From Bradyrhizobium sp. C9 (GTDB lineage: Bacteria > Pseudomonadota > Alphaproteobacteria > Rhizobiales > Xanthobacteraceae): 64,000 bases of DNA. Each line of letters starts with the position of its first letter. Position 1 is the stretch's first letter. The DNA lies in contig NZ_NWTG01000006.1 in assembly GCF_002532045.1 (NCBI RefSeq), forward strand, positions 1 to 64,000, written 5' to 3'. The notes beneath the pieces were generated by a model. It saw only the letters and a program-made list of their open reading frames with translations. It had not been told where the DNA came from and did no database searches. The position numbers were made by a program, and so were the translations under genes. Shown here piece by piece: positions 43,848-52,350 of this stretch.

Positions 43848-45053
43848 ATGGAAAAAGGCATTTTTGACGGGCTCAAGGTCCTGGATTGCGCGAGCTTCAT
43901 CGCGGCGCCCGCGGCCGCCACCGTGCTGTCCGACTTCGGCGCCGACGTCATCAAGATCGAGCCGCCCGGCGCCGGCGATCCCTACCGCAATCTGCCCAAT
44001 TTGCCCGGCTATCCCGCAAGCGAGCACAATTTCGCGTGGATGCTCGAGGCCCGCAACAAGAAGAGCCTCGCACTCGACCTCACCAAATCGGACGCGCAGC
44101 AGGTGCTCTACAAGCTGGTCGCCGAAGCCGACGTGTTCATCACCAACATGCCGCCGCAGGTGCGGGCGAAGCTCGGCATCACCTACGATCATCTTGCCCA
44201 TCTCAACGATCGTCTGATCTACGCTTCCTTCACCGGCTATGGGGAAAAGGGCGAAGAGGCCAACAAGCCCGGCTTCGACTCCAACGCCTATTGGGCCCGC
44301 TCCGGCCTGATGGACCTGGTGCGCGCCGACGAGGACACCACACCGGCGCGTTCGGTCGCCGGCATGGGCGATCACCCCTGCGCGATGGCGTTCTACGGCG
44401 CGATCGTCACCGCGCTGTTCCAGCGCGAGAAGACCGGCAAGGGCTCGCACGTCTCGACCAATCTGATGGCCAACGGCATCTGGGCCAACGGCGTGCTGGC
44501 GCAGGCCAAGCTGGTCGGCGCCAAGTTCAAGAAGCGCAAGCCGCGCGAAGAGGCGCTCAACGCCGTCACCAACCACTACAAATGCAAGGACGGCCGCTGG
44601 CTGATCCTGTCGCTGCTCAACGAGGACCGGCAGTGGCCGACCCTGGCGCGCTGCATGGGCCGCGAGGACCTCGTCGCCGACGCCCGCTTCGCCACCAAGG
44701 CGGACCGCCATGCCCGCTCGGTCGAGCTGATCAAGATCTTCGACGAAGTGTTCGCCGGCAAGGACCTCGCCGAATGGCGCAAGATCCTCGACGGCAACGG
44801 GCTGGTGTTCGGCGTCGTCGGCATCCTCGACGACATCCCGAACGACAAGCAGATGATCGAGAACGAGGTGCTGGTCCGCTTCGAGAACGACACCATGCTG
44901 ACCGTCAACAGCCCGATCTTCATCGACGGCGCCAAGAAGGTGCAGCCGCGCAAGCCGCCCGAGGTCGGCGAGCACTCCGACGAGATCCTGCGCCAGGCCG
45001 GCTACGACGAAGCCACGATCCAGAAGCTGCGCGCGTCCGGCGCGGTGGCGTAG
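43848..45053 (+). CDS. CaiB/BaiF (family III) CoA-transferase
   Basis: A 401-residue family III CoA-transferase. It begins with the usual GLKVLDCASFIAAPAAATVL strand and SDFGADVIKIEPPGAGDP block, then ITYDHLAHLN and ASFTGYGEKGEEANKPGFD, ending in the catalytic-aspartate region. It moves CoA between carboxylic acids; the acid cannot be named. It stands alone between putA and a convergent transport/monooxygenase set. A palindromic repeat follows its stop. Confidence 0.86.
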   Translation: MEKGIFDGLKVLDCASFIAAPAAATVLSDFGADVIKIEPPGAGDPYRNLPNLPGYPASEHNFAWMLEARNKKSLALDLTKSDAQQVLYKLVAEADVFITNMPPQVRAKLGITYDHLAHLNDRLIYASFTGYGEKGEEANKPGFDSNAYWARSGLMDLVRADEDTTPARSVAGMGDHPCAMAFYGAIVTALFQREKTGKGSHVSTNLMANGIWANGVLAQAKLVGAKFKKRKPREEALNAVTNHYKCKDGRWLILSLLNEDRQWPTLARCMGREDLVADARFATKADRHARSVELIKIFDEVFAGKDLAEWRKILDGNGLVFGVVGILDDIPNDKQMIENEVLVRFENDTMLTVNSPIFIDGAKKVQPRKPPEVGEHSDEILRQAGYDEATIQKLRASGAVA

Positions 45054-45064
45054 TCACGCTACAC

Positions 45065-45099
45065 GTAGCCCGGATGGAGCGAAGCGCAATCCGGGCTAC
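45065..45099. repeat. Dispersed palindrome GTAGCCCGGAT...ATCCGGGCTAC
   Basis: Perfect 11-bp arms around 13 bases (GGAGCGAAGCGCA). It lies between the CoA-transferase stop and the convergent small membrane gene and can form a terminator-like hairpin. A common intergenic repeat type in Bradyrhizobium. Confidence 0.65.
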
Positions 45100-45108
45100 A
45101 AAGGAAGT

Positions 45109-45273
45109 TCAGCGCTTCAGCCAGGACCAGACAACCGCCACAACGACGATACCTATGATGACCGCGAGCCCGATCGCCCAGCTGCTGACGCGGACGGCGC
45201 TCACCGCCTGACGCTCGGCCTCATTGGCCGCGATCTCGCGGTTGCGCTGCTTGTCCTGCTCGGGAGCACTCAT
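45109..45273 (-). CDS. Small single-span membrane protein
   Basis: A 54-residue protein: a charged N-terminus (SAPEQDKQRNREIAANEAER), one membrane helix (WAIGLAVIIGIVVVAVVWSW) and a basic end, giving a probable N-in or N-out single-pass topology. The ATG at 45273 has GGAG eight bases upstream; an ATG six codons before it lacks one. It lies 26 bases after the start-side of the transporter gene's stop, on the same strand. Function unknown. Confidence 0.6.
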   Translation of the reverse strand: MSAPEQDKQRNREIAANEAERQAVSAVRVSSWAIGLAVIIGIVVVAVVWSWLKR

Positions 45274-45299
45274 CGGCCGGTCTCCGCTCAAAGGGCTGT

Positions 45300-46685
45300 T
45301 CAGGTCCTGGTCGCAGCAGGCAGTGTAGCATCAAATGATGACGCCCGGCTCGCGCCTGAATCGCCGCCAAGGCGGACGGCGCGGCTCAGCGTGAGCGCCG
45401 CCAGCGCGGCGCACAGCGCGGCCGATGCTGCCGTCATGAACAGTTCCGCGGTGCTCCATTTCGCACTCATCAGCGCGCCGCCGATCAACGGACCGATGAT
45501 GGAGCCGACCCGGCCGATGCCGAGCGCCCAGCCGACGCCGGTGGCGCGCATCGCGGTCGGGTAGAAGTTGGCGGCCAGCGCATTGGCGGCGATCTGGCCA
45601 CCGACAATGCAGAATCCGGCCGCGAACACCGCAAGCGTGACCAACACCGCCGAGTGGCTGAGCTGGCCGATCGCGCCGACCGCGAACACGGCGACGAAAT
45701 AGACCAGCGCCAGTGCGCGGAACGAAAAGCGGTCGACCACGCTTCCGAGCGCGAACGTGCCGACCACGCCGCCGACCTGGAGCATCGCCCCGATCAAGGC
45801 TGCGGCCGATACGGAAGCGCCGAGATCGTTGAGCACGGTCGGCAGCCAGTTCGCCAGGAAATAAAGATCAAGCAGACTCATGAAGAACACGACCCACAAC
45901 AACAGCGTCGGCAGCATCCTGCCGTCGGTGAAGAGATGCAGCACCCGCAGGCCTTCGAGCCGTGGCTCATGCACGACGAACTGCCTACCCGATACGGCTT
46001 GCGCAACGTCCGGGTTGATGCGGCCCAGCAGTTCGACGACGCGCGCCGGAGCGCGGCCGCCGAGCGCGAGAAAGCGCACGGATTCGGGCAGTCGCCAGGC
46101 GAGGAACGGCGCCAGCAGCAGTGGTGCGACGCCGCCGACCACGAATACCGAACGCCAGCCATAATGCGGGATCAGAGCCGCGGCGAGCAGGCCGCCAAGC
46201 GCCGCACCGACCGAGAAGCCGCAGAACATGATCATCACCATGGTGGCGCGACGGCGGTGCGGGCTGAATTCGGACGTCATGGCCACCGCATTCGGCATCG
46301 CGCCGCCAAGCCCGAAACCGGTGAGCAGGCGGATCACCATCAGCGTGGTGACGTCGCTGACGAAAGCCGTCGCCAGCGTGCCGATGCCGAAGGCGAGCGT
46401 CGAGAAGATGATGATCTTCCTGCGCCCGACGCGATCGGCGAGAGGCCCGAAGATCAGCGCGCCGATCATCAGCCCGAACAGGCCGGCGCTGAAGACAGGC
46501 CCGAGCGCCGCGCGCGACAGGTTCCATTCCTTGGCGAGCGCCGGCGCGACATAGCCGATCGCCTGCGTGTCAAAGCCGTCGAGGAACAGCACCGCGGCGC
46601 AGGTCAGCAGCAGCCTGATCTGGAAGCCGCCGACGGGCTGCCGGTCGATGTAGTCGGCAACGTCGGTTGCCTCAGTCTCCGCCAT
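45300..46685 (-). CDS. MFS transporter, aromatic acid:H+ symporter (AAHS) type
   Basis: A 461-residue, 12-helix major facilitator protein. The AAHS family hallmark DGFDTQAIGYVAPALA is in helix 1 (the PcaK/BenK-like DGYD motif with F), and the loop 2-3 motif GPLADRVGRRK is present. It should import an aromatic carboxylate such as a hydroxybenzoate. The flavin monooxygenase gene lies 89 bases upstream on the same strand, so the two may form an aromatic-uptake and oxidation unit. Confidence 0.85.
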   Translation of the reverse strand: MAETEATDVADYIDRQPVGGFQIRLLLTCAAVLFLDGFDTQAIGYVAPALAKEWNLSRAALGPVFSAGLFGLMIGALIFGPLADRVGRRKIIIFSTLAFGIGTLATAFVSDVTTLMVIRLLTGFGLGGAMPNAVAMTSEFSPHRRRATMVMIMFCGFSVGAALGGLLAAALIPHYGWRSVFVVGGVAPLLLAPFLAWRLPESVRFLALGGRAPARVVELLGRINPDVAQAVSGRQFVVHEPRLEGLRVLHLFTDGRMLPTLLLWVVFFMSLLDLYFLANWLPTVLNDLGASVSAAALIGAMLQVGGVVGTFALGSVVDRFSFRALALVYFVAVFAVGAIGQLSHSAVLVTLAVFAAGFCIVGGQIAANALAANFYPTAMRATGVGWALGIGRVGSIIGPLIGGALMSAKWSTAELFMTAASAALCAALAALTLSRAVRLGGDSGASRASSFDATLPAATRT

Positions 46686-46774
46686 GACCGTTCCCTCCCG
46701 CTCGCTCTGCGGCTGTTGTCAGCCGTCATTTTTGCGAACCTACCGCAGATTGCCCCGACGCGGCAGGCTTCCAG

Positions 46775-48010
46775 CTAGCCGCGCAGCGCTTCCCTGGAAT
46801 AGCCTGCGATCCGCTTGTAGCCGTCGGACATGCCGGCCAATTCCTCGCGGCTGATCACGTCCTCGATGGCGCGAAACGGCTTGTCCCCGGTGCGCAGGAA
46901 CACCTCGCGCAGGATCACATCCGGCGGGTTGGTGCGATTGGTCAGCACGATGCGCGTGGTGGCTTCCAGCCGCTGCGCCTCATAGGCGGAAAGCGCCGCG
47001 ACGGGATCGTCATGCGCGCGCAACGCCGTGGTCAGCGCCCGGGCGTCGAGGATCGCCTGCCCCGCGCCGTTCGAGCCGCGCGGCACCATCGGGTGCGCGG
47101 CATCGCCGAGCAGGGTGATGCGGCCAAAGCTCCAGCGCGGCAGAGGATCCTGATCGACCATCGGGAACTCGAGCACGCTGTCGGCGGCCCGGATGAAGGC
47201 GGGCACGTCGAGCCAGTCGAAATGCCAGTCGGCAAAGGCCCGGATGAAATCGTCGAGCGAGCCGGTGCGATTCCAGTCGCGCTTGCGATAGTTCGGCGTT
47301 TCGATCTCGGCGACCCAGTTGACGAGTTGCAGGCCGTCGGCGCCGGCCGGGCGGATCGGATAGATCACCATCTTGCCATGCGACAGCCAGCCGGCGCGCA
47401 CCATGCTGGCGCCCGACAGCATCGGCTTCCAGCGGGTGACACCGCGCCACATGTTGACGCCGGAATAGCGTGGCTCGCCCTCGCCGGGGAACAATTGCTT
47501 GCGCACCGCCGAGTTGATGCCGTCGCAGGCGATGGCAACGCGGCCACGCGCGGTGAAGCGGTCGGCACCGCCGGGCCCATCGGAGAACGACACGGTGACG
47601 CCGTCGTCGTCCTGTGCCGCAGCCACGCAGTGACGATTGGTGACGATGCGATCTGCTCCCGCCCGGGCGCGGAACGCATCCAGCAGCACCATCTGCAGGT
47701 CGCCGCGATGGATCGAGAACTGCGGATGATCGTAGCCGGCGCTGCGGCCGAGCGGCTCCTGGTAGATCAACTGGCCGAAACGGTTGAAGAAGGTCGCGTC
47801 GGTGGTCGTGATCGCGACCTTCGCGAGCGCATCCTCGAGCCCGAGCGCTGCAAGTTCCTTGGTCGCGTGCGGCAACAGGTTGATGCCGACGCCGACCTGC
47901 CTGATCTCGGCGGCGGACTCGAAGATGCGGCAGGGAATGTTTGCCTGATGCAGCGCGAGGCCGAGCGTCAGACCGCCGATACCGGCACCGACGATGATGA
48001 CCTCGTCCAT
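46775..48010 (-). CDS. FAD-dependent aromatic monooxygenase-like protein
   Basis: A 411-residue group A flavoprotein monooxygenase. The FAD dinucleotide motif GAGIGG is at residues 8-13, the DG motif in ACDGINSAVRK, and the GD motif in LLGDAAHPMVPRGSNGAGQA. It resembles PhzS-type and salicylate-hydroxylase-like enzymes that hydroxylate aromatic acids with NAD(P)H and O2. It precedes the AAHS transporter on the same strand, supporting an aromatic substrate. Which one is not determinable. Confidence 0.82.
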   Translation of the reverse strand: MDEVIIVGAGIGGLTLGLALHQANIPCRIFESAAEIRQVGVGINLLPHATKELAALGLEDALAKVAITTTDATFFNRFGQLIYQEPLGRSAGYDHPQFSIHRGDLQMVLLDAFRARAGADRIVTNRHCVAAAQDDDGVTVSFSDGPGGADRFTARGRVAIACDGINSAVRKQLFPGEGEPRYSGVNMWRGVTRWKPMLSGASMVRAGWLSHGKMVIYPIRPAGADGLQLVNWVAEIETPNYRKRDWNRTGSLDDFIRAFADWHFDWLDVPAFIRAADSVLEFPMVDQDPLPRWSFGRITLLGDAAHPMVPRGSNGAGQAILDARALTTALRAHDDPVAALSAYEAQRLEATTRIVLTNRTNPPDVILREVFLRTGDKPFRAIEDVISREELAGMSDGYKRIAGYSREALRG

Positions 48011-48136
48011 GCTTCCATTCCCTGATCTTTATTGTTGGTGGGATGAAACACGAATGGTAAGCCCACTGTCAATCTGCCCGCGTCACCTCTCCCCGCATGA
48101 GCGCGGCGGCGAAGAGAAGAGGTTCCGGCGCGGGGA

Positions 48137-49684
48137 CTACCGCCCCTTCACGAAGCACATGCCCATGCGGGAGGTCTTGCCGGCAACCTGACACGCGAGC
48201 CCCTCGGCGCAGGTCCAGCCGCGAAAGCTGCGGTCGGTCTCGGCCGGCCTTTCGCCCGGCAGATAGCAATGCGCGCCCCAGCCGTCGCTGTATTCGGTGC
48301 CGGCAAGCTCGGCGCCGGCGCGCAGTTGCGGCCGGTTGGAGAAGCCGCGCGAGAAGTCCGGCGCCTTGCCGTCGCGGAAGCTTGCGAGGATGTCGCGGCG
48401 GCGAGGCTGGTCGCCGAAGAAATGCGGCGAGGCCGGCACCACGGTGGAGTTCGACGGCTTTGCCGCCATCCAGTCGACGCCGGGAAAATGGAAGCCGCCG
48501 ATGCCGCGGGTCTGATGACAGCCGGCGCAGGTGACGTCGTTGAGGCGCCTCTCGAAGCCGGCCAGCGACTGGATGTTTTGCAACTTCGTTCCGTCGGCTG
48601 CGGCCTTCTGCAACGCGCCGACCACGTCACCTTCCGAGAACACCGCCGTGCCGGCCGTCCCCTCGCCTTGCACCATTCCGAACTCCGGCTCCAGGTTGCT
48701 GACGTCGAAACCGGTCGGGGTCGGTGCAACCGCGCCGGTTGCGAGGAATCTGTCGGGGATCAGCAGGGTGCCGCGATCGAGCTCGGCAAAATGCCTGGGA
48801 TCGAGCAGCCATGCCTTGAAGTCGCGCTTCAGGGCCTCGTCGGCCAGAATGCGATCGCGATCGATCTGGTTCTCCAGCGGCACCTCGACAAAGCGCCTTG
48901 CCGCGCCGGCATAGTCGAAGACCTTCAGGAGATAGTCGGTGCGGAAGTCGCGCACCGCGGATTTCGGCGCGTGCGCGATCTGCAGATTGGTCTCGATGCG
49001 ATCGATATTGCGGGCGTCGATCAGGTCGAGCGGGCCATCCTTGCCGAACAACCTGTCCATCGTCGGAGGCCTGCTGGCAGTCGCGAGCCAGCGCCGCGCG
49101 AGTTCGCGACAGGTCAGCGATGCATCGTTGTCGTCACCCTTCGCCTTCAGCACCAGGTTCAGGGTCATCGGCAACCGCTGCGACACCGCGTTCTCGCCGA
49201 TCAGCGGCACGTCGGTGCGGGTCAGCCGGTAGATCAGCCGGATCTCGCCGCAATCTTTCGGCGCCACATAGGCGCGGTCCATGCGGTTGACGATGCCGGC
49301 CAGCACGAAGCGAACGTCAGAGGATTCAAACAGCGCGCGGTCGAACAGCTGGAACGCAAAGCCGTCGCCGACCCCGATGCTCTCGTTCGGCAGGCTTGCC
49401 TTGTGCTCTCCGACATAACGATCGAACTCGCGATCGAGCGCCTCGCGCACCGGCACCATCGCAGGCAATCCGAACAGATCGCGATTGGACAGCGGCGTAT
49501 CGGCGGAACGCTCCGGCGCAAGCATCCGGCCGAGGCCAAAGCGGCCATCATCGAGCTCACGCAGGATCGCAGGGTCGATCACCGCCGCGCCGCGCTCGAG
49601 CGCGCGATCCTCCGCGGCACGCGAAGGCACGACGCCACCGAGCAGAACGGACATCACCAGGAGGCATTTCAGCGCGCGGCTCAT
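48137..49684 (-). CDS. Exported protein with one c-type heme motif
   Basis: A 515-residue protein with a signal peptide (LVMSVLLGGVVPSRA). Most of it matches no domain that I recognise. A single heme-binding motif, CAGCH (Cys385, Cys388, His389), lies in TCAGCHQTRGIGGFHFPG, and the C-terminus has paired cysteines (WTCAEGLACQV). Histidines and a conserved GFHFPG suggest a heme-containing redox or peroxidase-like function. It starts from an ATG at 49684. Function unknown. Confidence 0.65.
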   Translation of the reverse strand: MSRALKCLLVMSVLLGGVVPSRAAEDRALERGAAVIDPAILRELDDGRFGLGRMLAPERSADTPLSNRDLFGLPAMVPVREALDREFDRYVGEHKASLPNESIGVGDGFAFQLFDRALFESSDVRFVLAGIVNRMDRAYVAPKDCGEIRLIYRLTRTDVPLIGENAVSQRLPMTLNLVLKAKGDDNDASLTCRELARRWLATASRPPTMDRLFGKDGPLDLIDARNIDRIETNLQIAHAPKSAVRDFRTDYLLKVFDYAGAARRFVEVPLENQIDRDRILADEALKRDFKAWLLDPRHFAELDRGTLLIPDRFLATGAVAPTPTGFDVSNLEPEFGMVQGEGTAGTAVFSEGDVVGALQKAAADGTKLQNIQSLAGFERRLNDVTCAGCHQTRGIGGFHFPGVDWMAAKPSNSTVVPASPHFFGDQPRRRDILASFRDGKAPDFSRGFSNRPQLRAGAELAGTEYSDGWGAHCYLPGERPAETDRSFRGWTCAEGLACQVAGKTSRMGMCFVKGR

Positions 49685-49715
49685 GCCCCACTAACACCGC
49701 ACGGCAAACCCTATT

Positions 49716-49753
49716 CAAGAAAAAAGGCGCTTCACATCGCGGTGAAGCGCCTT
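49716..49753 (-). terminator. Rho-independent terminator
   Basis: On the minus strand a perfect 12-bp stem (AAGGCGCTTCAC / GTGAAGCGCCTT) is followed by a TTTTTT run. It ends the 354-residue membrane protein gene that stops at 49775. Confidence 0.88.
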
Positions 49754-49774
49754 GGTATCGTCGCGTTTCGCAGA

Positions 49775-50839
49775 TCAGCGAGAGACGATCAGGCCCTTGG
49801 TGGTGACGACCACCCAACGGCCGTCCTGCTTGCGGATGGCGTCGACACGGCCGAGGCCGGGGACGGGATCGCCGGCGTAAACCTCGTAGATGCCGCCGCG
49901 GCCCTCGATCAGTGCGCCGCCATTGCCGACGTCGCGCAGCGCCCAGCCGTCGACCACCGGCATACGGCCGACCTCGGGCCTTGGGGCGGCCGGTGCTGCC
50001 GCGGCAGTCGCCGGGGTGACCGAGCCGGTCACCTCGCGGGCGGGCGTCGCAGCGGCGACGGTCGTCTGCGGGGCACGGAGCTTGTCGACGGTCTCGCTGA
50101 GCTTGTTGAGCCTGGCGATCGGCTCGGCCTGGGCCTTCTCGACCTTCTCGATCCGGTCACTGGCCTTGCTGAACTGAGCCTGGCCGGCCTTGGCGGTCTG
50201 CTCCACGCTGGCCTTCAGCGCGGCGATTTCCGATTCAATCCGGGCGAGCGAGGCATCGGCCGTTTCCTTGGCGGCGGCGTTGGCAGCGTCCTTGGCAGCC
50301 ACATCCCTGACGGAGGCAGCGGCGGGGGCGGCGAGATGGCCAAGCCCGGCGGTCGCGAGCGCACCACCGATGGCCCCTGCCACGGTCGCCAGCGCAATGA
50401 CGGCGGCCATGGCCCCGAACCGGCGCGTGCCGACGGGTTTACCTGCTGTCTTGGCGCCCTGCTCGGCACCCGGCTTTGAGGCGGATGCCTCGTGGTCCCA
50501 GGTCCGGTCACCGGGCGCCATGATCATCAGCTTGCCCGGGAAGCGCGGCTCCTCACGCTTGCCGGTCTCGACCTTGGGCACGTCCATGTTGGTCGGCTCG
50601 ATCTTCGCGTCGATCCTGGCCTCAATCATGGGATCGAGCCGGGACGGCTCAATCTTGGGGGATTCAACCTTGGGAGCGTCCATCCTGGGCGCGTCGGCCT
50701 TTGGCGAGGTCTCTTCCTGCTCGGGCGCGAGCCTGGGAGCCTCGACACCGGCTGCGGCCATCACGGGCTCGCTCTTCGCCGCCATCTCGGCGCCGGCTTG
50801 ACCGCTGACCGGCTCGCTCTGCTGCTCACTCACGTTCAA
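49775..50839 (-). CDS. Single-span inner-membrane protein with coiled coil, unknown function
   Basis: A 354-residue protein in three parts. An acidic, low-complexity cytoplasmic region (residues 1-135) contains repeated short units such as DAPRMDAPKVE and DPMIEARIDAKIE. One membrane helix lies at about 143-166 (AVIALATVAGAIGGALATAG). A periplasmic coiled coil of about 70 residues follows (ARIESEIAALKASVEQTAK), then a compact C-terminal domain (GWALRDVGNGGALIEGRGG). It is bounded by a strong terminator. Function unknown; a scaffold or envelope-anchor role is possible. Confidence 0.72.
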   Translation of the reverse strand: MNVSEQQSEPVSGQAGAEMAAKSEPVMAAAGVEAPRLAPEQEETSPKADAPRMDAPKVESPKIEPSRLDPMIEARIDAKIEPTNMDVPKVETGKREEPRFPGKLMIMAPGDRTWDHEASASKPGAEQGAKTAGKPVGTRRFGAMAAVIALATVAGAIGGALATAGLGHLAAPAAASVRDVAAKDAANAAAKETADASLARIESEIAALKASVEQTAKAGQAQFSKASDRIEKVEKAQAEPIARLNKLSETVDKLRAPQTTVAAATPAREVTGSVTPATAAAAPAAPRPEVGRMPVVDGWALRDVGNGGALIEGRGGIYEVYAGDPVPGLGRVDAIRKQDGRWVVVTTKGLIVSR

Positions 50840-51043
50840 AGTCTCCAGACTGGGTTGACAATTCGGTAACTTTTATTGCTTGCGAAATGGTTACCCCGCG
50901 CCGCCATTACCTAAATTTTAGGGAGTTTTCCGGGCCGGATTTGGGCGATGTTGCCATGCGGCAATCTGCGTCAGCTCCGTTTGCGCGCGGCGCTTTCCCG
51001 ATTAACATACCGCCGTCTTCCAGCCAGAAGGCAGGAGAGCACC

Positions 51044-51418
51044 ATGACGATCGAGAAGTGCATCAATGAATTTGATGTCGATGACGTCATTTTTGAGGAA
51101 GGCTCGACCGGCCGCGAGCTGTTTGTCGTGCTCGACGGCACCGTCGACATCGCCAAGATCGATGGTGGACACAAGACGGTGATCGTCAGCCTTGGCAAGG
51201 GCGAGTTCTTCGGCGAGATGGCCGTGATCGACGGCTCGGCGCGCTCGGCAACCGCGATTGCCTCCGCGCCCGCGACGCGGGTGATGCGGATCAACCACGC
51301 CCGCTTCGTCTATCTGGTCAGCCAGCAGCCGGCCTTCGCGCTGATGGTGATGGATGCGCTCTCGAAACGCCTGCGCGCGTCCAACGCCGTCACTTACCGA
51401 GCGGCGGCTTCCCCATGA
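51044..51418 (+). CDS. Stand-alone cyclic-nucleotide-binding domain protein
   Basis: A 124-residue CRP-like sensor domain without a DNA-binding part. The phosphate-binding cassette is FFGEMAVIDGSARSATAIA, where glutamate and arginine contact the cyclic nucleotide. GGAGAG precedes the ATG at 51044. Its stop overlaps the next gene's start (ATGA), so it is co-translated with a metallo-hydrolase. A direct cyclic-AMP or cyclic-GMP sensor acting on that partner is plausible, but unproven. Confidence 0.82.
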   Translation: MTIEKCINEFDVDDVIFEEGSTGRELFVVLDGTVDIAKIDGGHKTVIVSLGKGEFFGEMAVIDGSARSATAIASAPATRVMRINHARFVYLVSQQPAFALMVMDALSKRLRASNAVTYRAAASP

Positions 51419-52224
51419 GCGAGCGCAAACCGAGCCCCTTCAAGACGCTGTTCGAGGCGGATGTCGCAACGCTGATTCAAGCCGCCGACGACGTTTACCA
51501 GATCCGCTTCAAGAACCGCGCAGCGAATGCCTATCTCGTGCGCGGCAGCAAGCGAACCATCATGATCGACGTCGGGCTGTCGACCAATTATCCGTCGCTG
51601 GTCGCCTGTCTCAACCATCTCGGCATAACGCCCGAGATGATCGACATGGTGGTGCTGAGCCACGAGCATCTCGATCACATCGGCGCGGCGTATCATTTCC
51701 ATGGCTCAGCCTACATCGCTGCGCACCGGCTCGCCGCCAACAAGATCATGCTGCGCGACGACTTCTCGATGCTGCGCAAGATGTTCAACGAGCCGAACGT
51801 GCCGATCGACATCGACATCTGGCTCGAGGAAGGTAATTTGATCGACCTCGGCAATTTCCGCCTCAACGTGATGTACACGCCGGGCCATACCTCGGCCTGC
51901 ATCTCGCTGTTCGATCAGGACAAGGGGCTGCTGTTCGCCGCCGATACGCTGATGCCCGGCGGCGTGATGGGCGGCGTGTTCGGCTCCGGCTCGATCGCCG
52001 ACTACATCCAGTCGCTGGAGCGGCTGAAAGGCCTCAATTCGAAGATCCTGCTGTCGGGTCACGGCCGGCTGTCCGACACGCCACAGGACGACGTGCGAAT
52101 CGCACTGCAACGCTCGCATGCCCTGCTCGAGGACACCGCGCAATTGTTCGATGCGCTCGATGCGCGCTCGAATTTCGAGCCGATCATGCAGTCGGTGCGC
52201 GACCTCAACAAGCTCGACGATTGA
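51415..52224 (+). CDS. MBL-fold metallo-hydrolase
   Basis: A 269-residue metallo-beta-lactamase-fold enzyme with the dinuclear motif SHEHLDHIG, a further histidine in YTPGHTSACIS, the aspartate in FAADTLM and the terminal histidine in LLSGHGRL. Without a signal peptide it is cytoplasmic. The ATGA overlap with the cyclic-nucleotide sensor suggests a controlled hydrolase. The substrate (thioester, phosphodiester or quorum lactone) is not determinable. Confidence 0.82.
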   Translation: MSERKPSPFKTLFEADVATLIQAADDVYQIRFKNRAANAYLVRGSKRTIMIDVGLSTNYPSLVACLNHLGITPEMIDMVVLSHEHLDHIGAAYHFHGSAYIAAHRLAANKIMLRDDFSMLRKMFNEPNVPIDIDIWLEEGNLIDLGNFRLNVMYTPGHTSACISLFDQDKGLLFAADTLMPGGVMGGVFGSGSIADYIQSLERLKGLNSKILLSGHGRLSDTPQDDVRIALQRSHALLEDTAQLFDALDARSNFEPIMQSVRDLNKLDD

Positions 52225-52350
52225 GCCTCGGCCCCGGCCAAAGCCGCCCGTTGTGGCTGGCCACGCCTTTGCACTAGGATCGGTTCGTAACGACCAAGAA
52301 TCATGGACACGGCGATGCAAGCCGTTGCCGATAGCGGGGAGACGAAACCG

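Noticed and set aside
48269-50479. 736-codon plus-strand frame across two minus-strand genes
   Set aside because: It runs opposite both the heme-motif protein and the coiled-coil protein, crosses a strong terminator, and has low-complexity composition typical of antisense GC-rich frames.
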